The notes: generated by a model not told the origin, from the letters alone. Positions 45,412 to 57,263 are shown, counted from the first letter of the stretch. The stretch is DNA of 64,000 nucleotides from Podospora pseudocomata (GCF_035222375.1 NC_085888.1:2356001-2420000); one strand, 5' to 3'. Numbers and translations: made by a program.

Positions 45412-45498
45412 GCCCGGCTAGCTCAATCGGTAGAGCGTGAGACTCTTAAGGAGTACTCCGAAATCTCAAGGTTGTGGGTTCGACCCCCACGTCGGGCT
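45412..45498 (+). tRNA. tRNA-Lys(CUU): tRNA-Lys (anticodon CUU) with 14-nt intron
   Basis: The acceptor stem GCCCGGC pairs with GTCGGGC (one G-T pair). The D arm has GCTC/GAGC with loop AATCGGTA. The anticodon stem is TGAGA/TCTCA with loop CTCTTA-A, giving CUU for lysine. The T arm is GTGGG-TTCGACC-CCCAC, and the discriminator base is T. The intron 45449-45462 lies between positions 37 and 38, the universal eukaryotic site, and contains the perfect palindrome GGAGTACTCC. Mature length is 73 nt. An upstream A-box (TAGCTCAATCGG) and B-box (GGTTCGACC) serve RNA polymerase III; a T-rich stretch (TTATTTTTG) follows as terminator. Confidence 0.97.
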
Positions 45499-45517
45499 CA
45501 ATTCCCGTCTCAGACGA

Positions 45518-45526
45518 TTATTTTTG
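45518..45526 (+). terminator. Probable RNA polymerase III terminator of tRNA-Lys
   Basis: A run of T (ATTATTTTTG) about 20 bases after the 3' end of the tRNA, the usual Pol III stop signal. Confidence 0.6.
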
Positions 45527-47114
45527 CTAGATTCGTCTCTCGCTTCTTTTTTCTTGCTTGTGTGTATTATTTCACAACACAACGCTCGGAGATATCCGTC
45601 CAGGGTTGTGTTGGACCATACATATGATCAATCCCTTGCGTCTGACAGGAAGGCTGTCCACTCCCGTATGCTCTCTTACACCATAGACACCTTCTTAACG
45701 TGGAAACCGGCTCTCTAGTTCGATGACACAAACTCCACAAAAACGTCGACGATCATCTAGCCAGGAGCATCAGGTGACCTTTTCCTGTCTCCTTGTAGAG
45801 TTCAGGATCGAGATTCATAAAACACGCGTGGCACACTGCCACACTGCTCCAAGGTTGACATCGAACAAGAGCAGTCACATCGCAGGGAGACTGGCGGCTA
45901 CAATATCTCTTTCATCATAGTTGTTGATCAAACCCGCAAACACGTGGAGTTGGCTTCGACGAAGGCAACCGGGCATTCCGAGAGAAGCAAGAATAGCAGA
46001 CCGAATGTGCGAGCCCAAACAAGGAGCCCCGAGTTATCCCCTGGCCTCTCGGATCTTTATCTATTATTTCGCTCTACTTGCTCGGATTTAACTTTCTGGT
46101 AGTGTGCAGTGGCAGGAAACGCCTGGCGACGGACATGCTCCTGGTGAGCTGTATGTAGGCTGGACACGGCTCCGAAAGTTGCATTTCACTGATGTGCGTC
46201 CAGGGCGGAGATTGTGTCCGATATGCGGGCCGGAGGAAAGGAGAGAGCCACTTGGGCAGGTTCGAAACTCGGGCATTTTCGTATTGGCTCTGCATTGTGC
46301 ATACCTTCATCAGTGAAAAAGATATTTGTGACTTGCGGGGGAGCTATCACCAACTTTCGCTGCCTCTCTCGCTTGCCAGGGCCGACCAGGATCCCCGCGA
46401 CAGAGGGGTCAACCCCGCAAAGATGTTCCACCAATGGTCTAGCCCTTTGCCGACCCCTGTGTGAGGTGCTCACATGCTTTTGCAAAATGCACAGAGCACA
46501 CAGAACACACATGGGAAAAAAGTGCGACGACAGTTCCAGGTTGTCCAACGAGGGGAAAAAAAGGGTGAGCCGAAACGAACATTGCGCATTGCATTGCGAC
46601 CGCCCCCGGAACGCCGTTACGGGGACTAAAACTACTACCTACCTGACCAGGTCTACACAACACACGCCCCTAATGTGGCAGCAGCAAATCTCGCGGTCGT
46701 GGTCGTGGTCATGGACCAGCCGTCCCAGCTGTATCAGCCATACCAGCCGTAGCTGTAGTAGCAACAGCAACAAAGCCAATCGAAGTACTGTTCCCATTGG
46801 GGCGCTGTCCGTCTACTACTCCCGCGCTCGGCTTAAACAGAGTTGTGAGAATAGCTAGGGCCAGGCCTTAGATGACGTACCCCTCCTGGTCTGTCAGCCT
46901 GCCCGCATTCCGTCCCTCCAACCCCGCGCCGTCTCTCCTTTATCAGTCCCGGCAGTACCACCCCCTACAGTGCCCCGTTCGGTACCGCATTCATATCCTA
47001 TTCATCCGCCATATCCTGTTATCATCCCCCCCCGACTCAATCCTCTGCAGCAGAAGCGCCTTCGACCTTTTCACTCTACTGCCTGGTCGCCCCGGAAGAA
47101 CAAGACATCATCAT

Positions 47115-47115
47115 C

Positions 47116-47151
<36 letters not shown>
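47115..47151 (+). repeat. (CAA)n repeat in the glycerol kinase 5' leader
   Basis: About twelve CAA/AAC units ending roughly ten bases before the start codon at 47162. CAA repeats are unstructured and favour ribosome scanning; whether that is the role here is inference. Confidence 0.9.
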
Positions 47152-47152
<1 letters not shown>

Positions 47153-47161
47153 GCACACAGC

Positions 47162-49125
47162 ATGGGCGACCTTGGCGACTTCAATCCCATTCGTTTCGAA
47201 GAAGGCGGCATGGTGATAGACATACCCACGCTGAACCTCGACTCCCTGAAGAAGCCCGAAGCAACCATCACCCCTCTGTACCCCGACCACATTCCCACCC
47301 TCGAGACGCCCAACTTACATCCGCACCATGATAAACACCTGCCGCGGGGCATTGAGGAGACACCCGAGGAACAGCGGCGCCACTGGTTTGTGGGCAGTAT
47401 CGACCAGGGAACAACGTCATCTCGGTTCCTAATATTCAACGGAGAAGGCGACCCAGTTGCCAGTCACCAACTCGAGTTCGAGAACCTGTATCCTAAATCC
47501 GGGTATGTTGAAGAGCCCGCCACCTGACCCGCATCCCGTTGCTTTGGTCTCCGCTTCCCTGCCTCATCCGCCTCCACCTCCGCATGTGTCGCTCATTGCG
47601 GAGACCCCTCTGCTAACACAGTATTGATCTACAGATGGCACGAGCACGAACCGTTGGAGCTTCTCGCCTCCGTGGAGGAATGCATCGATGAGGCGATGCG
47701 CAAGTTTGTCGATCTGGGGTACCGAAAATCAGACATTCGGTCCATTGGCATCACCAATCAAAGAGAAACGACAGTAGTATGGGACAACAACACCGGCGAG
47801 CCCCTTTACAACGCCATTGTCTGGCCCGATACCAGAACCAAAGATCTGGTGAGGGACCTCAAGTCCCGTGACCAGGCCGACACATTGACAGACCTTTGTG
47901 GTCTGCCGCTATCAACATATCCCAGCAGTGTCAAGCTCATGTGGCTCATCGAAAACGTCGAGGCCGTAAAACAAGCCTATGAGGAGGGTCGCCTCGCCTT
48001 TGGAACAGTCGACTCATGGCTGATATATAAGCTCAACGGCGGGGCCAAAGCGGCAAAGCCCATCCATGTCACCGATAGCACAAATGCTAGCAGAACCATG
48101 TTTATGAATCTGCACACTCTCCAGTACGACGACAATCTGCTCAAGTTCTTTGGTATCGACAGAAGCAAGATCCACCTTCCCAAGATCGTTCCATCATCAG
48201 ATCCATGTTGCTTTGGGAAAATTGCCAAGGGCGCATTGTCGGGAGTGCAGATTGCCGGGTGCCTGGGAGACCAGTCTAGTGCGTTGGTCGGCCAGTGTGG
48301 TTTCAGTCCGGGTCAAGCCAAAAACACCTACGGCACCGGTTGCTTCTTACTCTACAACGTTGGTACCAAGCCGGTCATTTCAAAATATGGTCTTTTGGCA
48401 ACAGTCGCCTACGACTTTGGCGGTGGCCGCAAGCCCGTCTACGCCTTGGAGGGAAGCATAGCCGTCGCCGGATCCGGTGTCAAGTTCCTCATGAACAACT
48501 TGGGATTTGTTGACAAGTCAAGCGCCATCACTGAGCTGGCCGAATCAGTCGAGGATAACGGCGGTGTTGTTTTTGTCACCGCTTTCAGTGGTCTGTTTGC
48601 CCCCTATTGGATTGATGATGCCAAGGGCACAATTTGTAAGCACACCTCTCTCCCCCATCTGCATTGCCCCTTAATTGCTAACGTATGCGTCTAGTTGGCA
48701 TCACGCAACACACACAAAAAGGTCACATTGCTCGGGCCACACTGGAAGCCACGTGTTTCCAGACGAAGGCCATCTTGGACGCCATGGAAAAGGACTCCAA
48801 TGCCAAACTCGAGTCTCTTGCGGTTGATGGTGGCCTGTCAAACTCTGACCTCTGCATGCAAACGCAGGCCGATATCACGGGCATCCCGGTTGATCGTCCA
48901 GGCATGAGAGAGACGACAGCCTTGGGTGCAGCCATTGCTGCTGGGCTGGCAACAGGTGTCTGGAAGGAGTTGAATGACCTGAAGGATGTGAATCAGGCCG
49001 GTAGGAAGGTGTTCAAGCCGAATATGGAGAGGAAACAAGCAGAGAAGCTGTTCAAGAAGTGGGAGCAAGCTGTTGAGATGAGCAGGGGGTGGGTTAATGA
49101 GGTTGCCGATGGTGAGGAGGAGTGA
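47162..49125 (+). CDS. GUT1: Glycerol kinase
   Basis: Three exons: 47162-47502, 47635-48635 and 48695-49125. Introns of 132 and 59 bases (GTATGT...CTACAG; GTAAGC...GTCTAG) join YPKSG to WHEHEPLE and KGTIF to GITQHTQKGH; 590 residues. FGGY-kinase motifs: VGSIDQGTTSSRF (phosphate loop), ITNQRETTVVWD, SVKLMWLIENV, LGDQSSALVGQ, YGTGCFLLYNVG and VDGGLSNSDLCMQ. About 75 extra N-terminal residues precede the catalytic core compared with bacterial GlpK. It phosphorylates glycerol to glycerol 3-phosphate, which feeds the GPAT reaction and the mitochondrial G3P dehydrogenase. The start is the first ATG after the CAA repeat. Confidence 0.97.
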
Positions 49126-49820
49126 GTGGAAGGATATGATGTTTCAAAAGGTGTTATTGCAGGAGTTGGGGTTCGGAGGTCTCGTTGTTTCTTTCAATTT
49201 GGGCGGCATTCTGGGTTGGTGGATCTAAGCGGCACGGCATCATGGTTTGTTTGGGTTTGGGTCGATGTTTTCGACTCGAAATGGAATGGAAAGGGAGAGA
49301 AAGGGATATACTGATCACGATTGTGTGGATACCCTTTGGCTTGGTGTGTATTTTTATGCGGTGGGGAGGTGGTTTTGTACGTACATAACCTTACGGGAGT
49401 GGTGGGTTTGAAGGGAACTGGGTGTTTGAGAGATAGTTCCAACGAAGAGTACTGCTTCGATAAATCAACTTTGGGGTTCGATGCCTGATGCTTATCAGTG
49501 AGAGGGGCTGTCTCCTCCCAGCCGTCAAAACCTTAAGCCTTCCTAGGCCACATGAGCCAACATTTTAAAAGCCACAGCTCCACAACCAGGGACGGGGATG
49601 AAGGCGTACTTGGTGAGATTACTGAGCTTGAATAACCACATATGGAAGCTTGTCCCAGCACGGATTAACCCAATCGCAGGTGAGAATGGTGTCGTGCACC
49701 CTGTGCGATTAAGACTTAGGACCCTCCCCCGCAAGGAGGACAACGACCACGACGGAAACACGACATACGAGATGGACTTTTGTTGGCAAATGCGCCGTTG
49801 CCGATATCACCTATTATAAC
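49126..49820. other. Intergenic region
   Basis: About 0.7 kb with the glycerol kinase 3' untranslated region. A 73-codon frame at 49598-49819 has no recognisable domain. Confidence 0.4.
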
Positions 49821-50257
49821 ATGGCATTCCGAATGTTTGGCGACATTTTGAAAGTCCTGCTTGATTATGGGGACGGGATCAAGCTGGACGCGCCGCTTAC
49901 GCCCCCGGATAGCAGCGAGTCGGATACGGGCTTTCTGCTGGCGTCTGCAGTGGATTCCATAAAGGCATCATGGGATCCTGAAGGGTTCTTTACGAAGGTG
50001 TTGCTGGAGGAGGCGACGGAGAAGAACTGGTCGGGCAGGAAGAAGGGAAGCGATGAGCGATGCATCGGCGAGGGCTGTGGAGGGGCATTGGTCCTGGCAT
50101 TTGGCCGGGGCCGGTGAAGGCGCTTGTGGAGCACGGAGCCGAGGTACCTGATCACCTCGACGAGGCAGAGCTGGATAAGATTGATAAGATGCTTCGTCGA
50201 TTTGCTGTGTTGGATAGGAAACGAGCAAGGGTCGAAAAGGAGCAGCAGACAGAATAG
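49821..50257 (+). pseudogene. Ankyrin-repeat-like gene fragment
   Basis: Two neighbouring pieces in different frames resemble ankyrin helices: MFGDILKVLLDYGDG with FFTKVLLEEA in the first, and GPVKALVEHGAEVPDHLD followed by a charged helical tail (KMLRRFAVLDRKRARVEKEQ) and a stop in the second. They change frame at about 50050-50090 with no convincing intron. No longer ankyrin domain exists around them. The best reading is a decayed remnant of a larger ankyrin gene; a small real gene with an unusual intron is possible. Confidence 0.4.
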
Positions 50258-51294
50258 AAAGAATAAGAGCAGCAGAAAGAAACGGAGTAGAAGGAATAGG
50301 TGAGTCTCTGGAGGAGGAGAAAGCCTTGACGGGAGGTGTCCAAGATACGAGGTTTTGGCCTCAGGTACGTACTGCCGAGCGGAGCTGGGGCTTTTGGATG
50401 GGATACCTACCCACTTCAGCAAGGTGGTGGTCAAGCAGTTATATTTGCCTACTTGATGCCCACTGGCTTTGTGAAGAACGTTTACATGCAGAGGGCTTGG
50501 TCAAATAGTCAAAAAGTGAGTTGAAAAAGTCTGTCTAAAAAGCTTTCGGGTAGATTTCTCATATGCCTCTCAGGTATGGTTTATGCCGTGATATTAAATG
50601 AAACAAAACAGGAAGCTACAGTCGGTGTTGCCTGGTCAGATCCTCACAATGTCCGGGCAGGACGGTCTTGATAAGTTCTCTTTGTGCTGTGCTGTTTATC
50701 ATGCGCGGCACTGCATCACAAGTGTCTTTTACCGGCGATTGTGAGGTTTGCCTGGCACTATAGTGGGAAGAGGGCGATCGAGACTATAGAAAGCTCGTAT
50801 GATTGACAGAGTCGGACATGGTCCTTTTCTTGATTCAAGTCTCAAGAGTTGTTGTTTTGACAGTGGTGTTGCCAAAGCTGACCAGGTCAAGTCTTGGCAT
50901 TAACCCCCCTTATCCCACCCCTTTATTTGTTTACTTTCTTTCCATTCTTGGTTGTCTTTACAGGGCAACAACACACACGCACAGCAACACCGGTATCCAC
51001 AGAACAGTAATGAATAGGTATCCTGAGTCAATTGGATTTTCTACTCAACAGTCTTATACTGTATGGGGGTATCTCACTAATTTCCTTTCCTTCATTTCTA
51101 TCCCTCCTGCACGAGCCAAAATAAGGTGGGTATTTTGCAGTACACATGCACACACAAGACATACACACTGTCACTCACACTGACAACCGCCATCCTGACA
51201 TCCACTCTCAGAACAACACATCACAAGCATGAACCCCAGCAGCAACCCCCCCCTCCCCCCTAAACGCCCTCCTTGCCCTCCTCTTCGCAATCCT
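50258..51294. other. Intergenic region
   Basis: About 1 kb. A short stretch near 50570-50595 (AGGTATGGTTTAT and its flanks) resembles the MITE at 24511-24763. No gene seen. Confidence 0.4.
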
Positions 51295-53343
51295 CTAGCG
51301 CGAAGAAGACCCCCCGAGTCTACACATCCACCTCGACAGCCTCTCCCTCAACCTCTTCTTCTCCTTCCCAGGGGAATCCAACCCCTCCCCCAGGTTCCTT
51401 TCCGTCACAGCGCACTTGCTCGCTCTCTTGGAAGAGCCAAACAAACTCCTGCTCCTCTTCACCATCACTCCATGCGTCTCCCTATCTGGCGAGGAGACAA
51501 CCTTGATGGTGATACTGCTATTCCTATGAATGTTGCTCCCCTCAGCCTTGAGTGAAGGACGGATCGGAGCAATTGGCTGGGGCGCGGAAACTGGTGCTTC
51601 GGGGTGGGCTTGGGCCTGGGACAAAACCGCAGTCTTCTTGGCCGCGTTCATCTCTGCTACTTCAGCTACCGTAGCTTCAGAGGTGGAGCTCGCTTGAAGC
51701 CGCCTCTGCATGTAGGCCGCGCCTGTGCTTGTCGCTCTGCGGGGGGCTGCTTTGGGGTTGTTGGTGGACATGTTCGATACGGGCGTTGACGAGCGGGAGA
51801 TAACCGGGGTACTGGTAGGTGTAGCCGATCGCTTGTTGTGGTCCAATTCTTCAATCAGACATTGCGCGGGAAGCGAGTTCCGCTTGGTAATCCCCATGAT
51901 GAGGTCTGCGCATTCGGATCGCTGCCCGGCGTCAGATGCGTTGGAGGCTCTGCTGCCCCAGGTATTCCTGCGGCTGCGCCCAACACGTGTGGCCGCTGTA
52001 CATGGCGTGGCCGCTGCGGATTCTGGGCCGCTGTTAGTGGGTGTGTGGGCTGGTGACCAGCCTGACGAAAGAGCCACCCAGAGAGCTGTCACGGAAATGA
52101 GATTCTTGGTCGCTTCATCGATTAGGTGAACTGGTCCCTCGGCCATTTCCTGGGTGAGAGAAACCGGCATCCCAAGACCGGAGTCGCTTTCACCGTCAGT
52201 GGAGAAACACAATGATGATTGCTGAGATGGAGAATTTGGAACAGTGCTGCAGGTTACGTTGGAGAGAGAGCGGCCGCGGCCGTACCGCGGGGGTTGATAT
52301 CGATTGGATGGGTCCGAAACAGAAGCATAGGAGTCGCGGATGTCTAGAGATGAAGGCGTAAGAGATGCCATGACTGGATGCCTGCGAGTGAGGGGGTTGA
52401 TCATGCTGAATGTGAAGCGGGTTTGCGGCGTTGTTGTAGACGATGGTGTACTCGGCTCTGTCGGATGCGATGTGGGCGCCGATTTGTGCCTGCGAGCCCA
52501 TCGGGCTGTGGTGGTGTTGCCATTATCATCGGTGTGCGCAAAGTCCCAAGAGCCATTTGGCAGTGGCCTGGCAACCCACACCGTCCCGTCATCCAACACG
52601 ATTTCAGCCTCGTCCGAATGGCGCAAGGGGCTATAGACGGCAACGAGTCTCCTTTTCTCGAGCGCGTCGTCGCTGTCACCTTCGGTGCTGTCGCTTTCCA
52701 CATGATCGTCGTCCCTCCTCACCAAAACAATGTCATCGTAAGCCAATGAGTGCTTGACCCCAAATATTCCTGGAAACCTCTTTGCCAACCGGGGAGCTAT
52801 AACCGGACCGGCGATTCGGCTCGAAGGAAACACTTCAAGCACTGGTCTTGACCGTCCATCAGCCGATACCAACTGAAGCTGGAGAAGAAGCCTCGGCAAC
52901 ACCTTGCGCACATATTTGGTCTTGTCGAGGAGCTTCGGGGCGGGATATCCAAGGCCGTAAGTGGTGCTCTTGCGCTGGACTCTATGGCGATGTCGCCGTG
53001 GTGTGGACCGGGCTGTTAGTGTACCAGCATTCGGATTCGTTACATCACTAAGCTCCGAATCCGATGGTGGTTCTGGCATGGCGGGCGTTTGAGGAGGGGC
53101 GTCCTCCTCGGGGTCCTCGCGAAAGCGCACAACGGGTGAAAGGGCGCGGGGGATGTAATCAGACGCCGGACGTTGGCGGATGGGGGCGGAGGCGCCATCC
53201 ACGTTCACCCGTTGTTTTGGTGGCGCAAAGGCGGAGCGTAATAATGGGCTTCGTAGGTTGTGGGTGGCGACTGGAGGTGTAGATGGTGAAGGGCGATTCG
53301 AATATTCATGGCCATGGAGGCTCGCGCCCGAGTGAAGAAACAT
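51295..53343 (-). CDS. Ser/Arg-rich fungal protein, function unknown
   Basis: Intronless, 682 residues, start ATG 53343. The N-terminal 110 residues are Pro/Ser-rich; a more ordered central block (about 115-290) includes KSTTYGLGYPAPKLLDKTKY, LLLQLQLVSADGRSRPVLEV, and later DEAEIVLDDGTVWVARPLPN with SWDFAH. After it come long Ser/Thr-rich stretches with many RRxS-like sites and a short hydrophobic helix (NLISVTALWVALSSGW, near 425-440). The C-terminus is strongly basic (KEKKRLRERLSRWMCR). I do not recognise a named family; the ordered block suggests conservation in filamentous ascomycetes. Confidence 0.82.
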   Translation of the reverse strand: MFLHSGASLHGHEYSNRPSPSTPPVATHNLRSPLLRSAFAPPKQRVNVDGASAPIRQRPASDYIPRALSPVVRFREDPEEDAPPQTPAMPEPPSDSELSDVTNPNAGTLTARSTPRRHRHRVQRKSTTYGLGYPAPKLLDKTKYVRKVLPRLLLQLQLVSADGRSRPVLEVFPSSRIAGPVIAPRLAKRFPGIFGVKHSLAYDDIVLVRRDDDHVESDSTEGDSDDALEKRRLVAVYSPLRHSDEAEIVLDDGTVWVARPLPNGSWDFAHTDDNGNTTTARWARRHKSAPTSHPTEPSTPSSTTTPQTRFTFSMINPLTRRHPVMASLTPSSLDIRDSYASVSDPSNRYQPPRYGRGRSLSNVTCSTVPNSPSQQSSLCFSTDGESDSGLGMPVSLTQEMAEGPVHLIDEATKNLISVTALWVALSSGWSPAHTPTNSGPESAAATPCTAATRVGRSRRNTWGSRASNASDAGQRSECADLIMGITKRNSLPAQCLIEELDHNKRSATPTSTPVISRSSTPVSNMSTNNPKAAPRRATSTGAAYMQRRLQASSTSEATVAEVAEMNAAKKTAVLSQAQAHPEAPVSAPQPIAPIRPSLKAEGSNIHRNSSITIKVVSSPDRETHGVMVKRSRSLFGSSKRASKCAVTERNLGEGLDSPGKEKKRLRERLSRWMCRLGGSSSR

Positions 53344-55645
53344 TATTATACGTTACTTCCTACACGCATGGAAAAGGATAAAAGACGGCGCAAAGTACAA
53401 AAACAGAAAATTAACGTGGAGTTGGGATTGGAAGCTGCAAAGGACCGGCCCTGCGTTAGATGGTGTGGGGTTGGTGGTTTGGAGGCTGTTCCAGCTGTTG
53501 TGATCCAACAGCTCCAGCTACCCTGGGGCGGTGCTCGCGATAGCACCTCCACCGGGCGTCGACGTCAGTAGTGGGCAACTCCACTGGTTGAAGTTGCCTC
53601 CTCTTCTTGGAGGATCAACCGGTTGTGACGGAGGAGTGACGAGCGGCAAGCCAAGCTGCCGAGGCAAGCGAATCTGCAAGTCACAACAGTAGCCGGCAAG
53701 CTACAGCAGCTGCCATCGATCGATCGAGCGGTGCGAGATGTAGCGTGCTGCCCGTCGCTTTTGGTGCCACTGTCGTGTCTGTCTGACAGTATCACAAGTC
53801 AATGCCGGCTTCGCAATTGATCTTGAGCCTATGGGTCTGTGGGAGCCTGGTGGTTGAAAGAGAGCGAGCGTAATGCTGTTTGTGGGTTCGGGATGGCGTG
53901 GTTGCTGCTTGCTAATAAGTAGCTAAAGAATGTTGAGAATAGAGAAAGCTGGAGAAGGTGTTAAGCAGTTGAGCGGTCAATGGTTCACCTCAGAGGAGGG
54001 AGGCCGAATTGATGAACCACGAAGCCGCTGCAAGAGGAGCTGGCGTTGGTTTTAATTAGCTGAACGCCGTCCAACGCCCAGTCGGCGCGGCTGCCAGTGT
54101 ATTTGGCGCGTGGCCAATAAAGCCGAAGCTAGAGCTGTGGGAGGAGCGGAAAACCTCGTGCTTCCCGGCTCCGTTGTGGGCTCTTTGCAGCTCGTGGGGA
54201 CCATGAAAATCAGTGGGTGGAGGGGCACAGCGCGGGAGATTCTGGTTGCTGGAACGGATTTGGGGCAATCAAAAGGTGCCGATGATTTGGGAAGTGTGGA
54301 AGGGCCACGGTACCATGCGGCCGGGTCGATTTCGATATTGATTGATGTTGAACAGCCCGGGAGGTGCCGATCTTTAGACTTCATATACCCTTGACACAGA
54401 CTTGATCAACTGCGCGACAATGAGAAAAATAGAAGCATATTTGGGAAGAGGTTGCGAGGCGGTCAGCCTGCTCGACCAAGGGAGACCGGGCAGTACCCAG
54501 AGAGGCCGGGTCTCGGTCTAGGGATGAAAGTGGGTTCCTTCGGCGAGGTGTGTTGTTCTCGCAGCATCGGATGAACCAATGCGCTTTTTTCTGCTTCCAA
54601 TCAAATATGTCGATGGTTCTGGGCAGGTAAGACGTTGGAAGAAGCGATCACAAGAAGCTGAGCTTTGTTTCGAGACCAGGAACAAGTTGATGGCAGCGTG
54701 GGAAGCAAGGTTACTCCAGGTTACACAGGAGGTTGTTCTGCTGCATTGGCTTGGCAAGTCGGCATGGTGTGGTGACATCTGGAAGCGGGAGTACCTTTCC
54801 CTCCCCTGGGAAATGACAACCGAAGCATTAAGGACTTCCTACGAAGTAGAAGTCACTCAACCTGCCACAGCCTGTCAAAAGTATTTCGCACTCTATTGAC
54901 ATCAAACTTTCCCGGCCAGCTCATCATTGTCATCGGATGAACCTGCAAAGTCATTCATCGGGTTCCTGTGCCGAGAATGCTTGGCACGGGCTCGGGAGCC
55001 CCACCCCGCCCCGCCCGGGACCCGGAGCTTTCACGACACCGATACCCGTTCGCAGTCTTGTAATGTTGCCGAGATATTCGACGAAAAGGCCTCGAACACC
55101 CATGATCACACGAATCATGATTAATTCAAGATGGATTCTTTGGAATTCCAAGACTATGATATAATTATGACGTTGAGGTGGGAGACACCAACCGCATTTT
55201 TGCGATTCTGTTGGAAGGACTGATATCCCAAGGAAGGCCTGACGTGGATTATTGAACCCGAAGAATACGGCCGCCGTCATGATCCGAACGGCTGACGAAT
55301 GATCGGCGCTCAGGGTCGCTCATCTTCAACTGGCAAGTTTCGAGAAAAACGTGGAAAGCCACCTCTCCAAGCCACCCTTTGAACGCCAGAGTGGGACCCA
55401 TCAGCCTCACCTTGTTTCAATTGCATGCCCCACATCCAGTGCTGCCAACCGAAACCTGAGTTGCCAAAACGTCCTTCATGAGCCAAAGGCCGGCCGTTAC
55501 AACAACGAGCAGAAACCGGCACAGCATCTCGCATTCTGCTTTCCTGTGGCGTTGTCTTTGGAGAAATTAATTTTCGTTTTTAGACTTGCATCTTCGGAGC
55601 CATGTGGGTTTGGACGTTGAACTCGGCATTCTAGTTCACCCGACC
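53344..55645. other. Divergent intergenic region
   Basis: About 2.3 kb holding the promoters of the minus-strand gene at 53343 and of GPI18. An ATG-started 106-codon frame at 54579-54899 (+) has no recognisable domain; other ORFs overlap on both strands without support. Confidence 0.4.
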
Positions 55646-57263
55646 ATGACAGCCTCATCCACCAGCTTCAAGAGCCCCCGTGCTCATGCCCCCACCACCA
55701 CCACCACCACCACCACGCCCAACACCCGCATCATCAGTAGTGCCCAACCATACAGAACGCTGGTGACCGCATTTCTGATATGGAAAGCTGTCTTGTTTGC
55801 CATTGCCCTGGGAAGCAGCCTCGTGGGCGACGCCTATGACACCTCCGCCGACCTCTTGGTGCACGGTGGCGTGGAAGCGGCAACGACGGGCCAACAACGG
55901 GCTCAGCAGCCATTGGGTCTTTCTGGTGGCCTGGTCTCGCGGTTTGCCAGCTGGGATGCCATTTACTTTCTCAGTTCTGCAAAACGAGGATATATATATG
56001 AACAGGAATGGGCCTTTGGTGCTGGCCTGCCCATCGTGGTCAGAGGGATTCTTCAAGGTAAGTTGATGGGACACTTGTCAACGGGACCGCGATGCAGAGG
56101 CCATGAAGCGTTTGGTGATCTTTGTTGGTTACATTCATATATATCTCCATCAATATGGAATGCTGACACATGGTGTTCACAATCTGGTAGGTGCAAGACA
56201 TGTTGGCATCGCTCCCCCAGCAGATGGGGGTGTTCTCCCTGAAGCTGTCATTGGCGTCACTGTCGCCAATACGGCACATTTTCTCTCGGTGATTGTGCTC
56301 TTCCACCTCGGACAGGTTGTGTGGCGGGACCGCACTCTATCTTTGGTTGCGGCTCTGCTGCACATCGTCTCGCCTGCTGGCATGTTCCTCACGGCGCCTT
56401 ACATGGAAAGCTCCTACGCCTTTCTGGCCTTTACCGGATATCTTCTCTTTGCACTGAGTAGCCAAGCTGAGAGTCGTGCACTTACTCGTGATGTGTATTT
56501 GGTGCTCGCAGGGATTTTCTTTGGTCTGGCCACAGCCTTCCGAAGCAACGGCATTCTGAATGGTATCCCATTTGCCTGGGAAGTTCTGCGGCACCTCCCG
56601 AATCTGCCGCATAAGCCTTTCGACACCATCCGCCGCCTTGTCGCGTTGGGCATCGGGGGTATCTGCGTAGCTCTAGGGTCCATAATCCCTCAGGCCATCG
56701 CTTATGGGCAGTTTTGCTCCGGTGCTTCCGGGGTAGATCCTCGGCCATGGTGTGAGGCTTACTTACCGAGCATCTTCACCTTTGTCCAGGAGCACTATTG
56801 GTAAGTTTTCTTGCCTCCCGGTATTTTCCGCCAACATCACCTGCTTACTCAAATTTTTCCTTTGACGTTCAGGAATGTCGGCTTCCTCCGCTACTGGACG
56901 ATTTCTAATCTCCCATTATTTTTGCTCGCCACCCCGATGCTGGCGATCCTAGTTCGATCGGGAGTGGAGCAACCCACATCGGCTCGGCAGCCTGTGATTG
57001 CCGCCAAACCCGTCGAGTCGGCCCAACTGACGTCGCTTGTTCAGTCTGCAGCGGCGGCTCAAGTGGTGCTTGCTGCGCTTGCTATTGCCATGTACCATGT
57101 GCAGATTATCACGAGGATATCGTCTGGGTATCCGCTGTGGTATTGGTGGGTGGCCGGGAGCTTGATTCGGGGCGAGAAGGTGGGTGGATATATTGTCAAG
57201 TTTATGGTTTTGTATGCCTTGATTCAGGGGGTGTTGTTTACTTCGTTTTTGCCCCCTGCATGA
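55646..57263 (+). CDS. GPI18: GPI mannosyltransferase 2 (PIG-V)
   Basis: Three exons: 55646-56057, 56191-56800 and 56873-57263. Introns of 133 and 72 bases (GTAAGT...GGTAG; GTAAGT...TTCAG) join GILQG to ARHVGIAPP and QEHYW to NVGFLRYW; 470 residues. After a Thr-rich N-terminus (TTTTTTTT) comes a multi-pass ER membrane protein. The lumenal segment SRFASWDAIYFLSSAKRGY and the following YEQEWAFG carry the conserved Trp-Asp of this glycosyltransferase family, and GFLRYWT near the end is also typical. It adds the second mannose of the GPI anchor precursor from dolichol-phosphate-mannose. Start ATG 55646 is the first ATG in the frame. Confidence 0.95.

Larger units (their letters stand above)
43665..47161. 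other. Divergent intergenic region with a tRNA gene
   Basis: About 3.5 kb holding the kinase promoter and leader, the tRNA-Lys gene at 45412-45498 and the glycerol kinase promoter. A frame near 46214-46858 starts only at GTG and has no recognisable domain. No other gene supported. Confidence 0.5.

Noticed and set aside
46214-46858. 214-codon plus-strand ORF upstream of glycerol kinase
   Set aside because: Starts at GTG, Cys/Ser-rich without domain; probably promoter sequence.
54579-54899. 106-codon ATG-started ORF as a small gene
   Set aside because: No domain, signal peptide or splice structure; kept only as a note in the intergenic entry.
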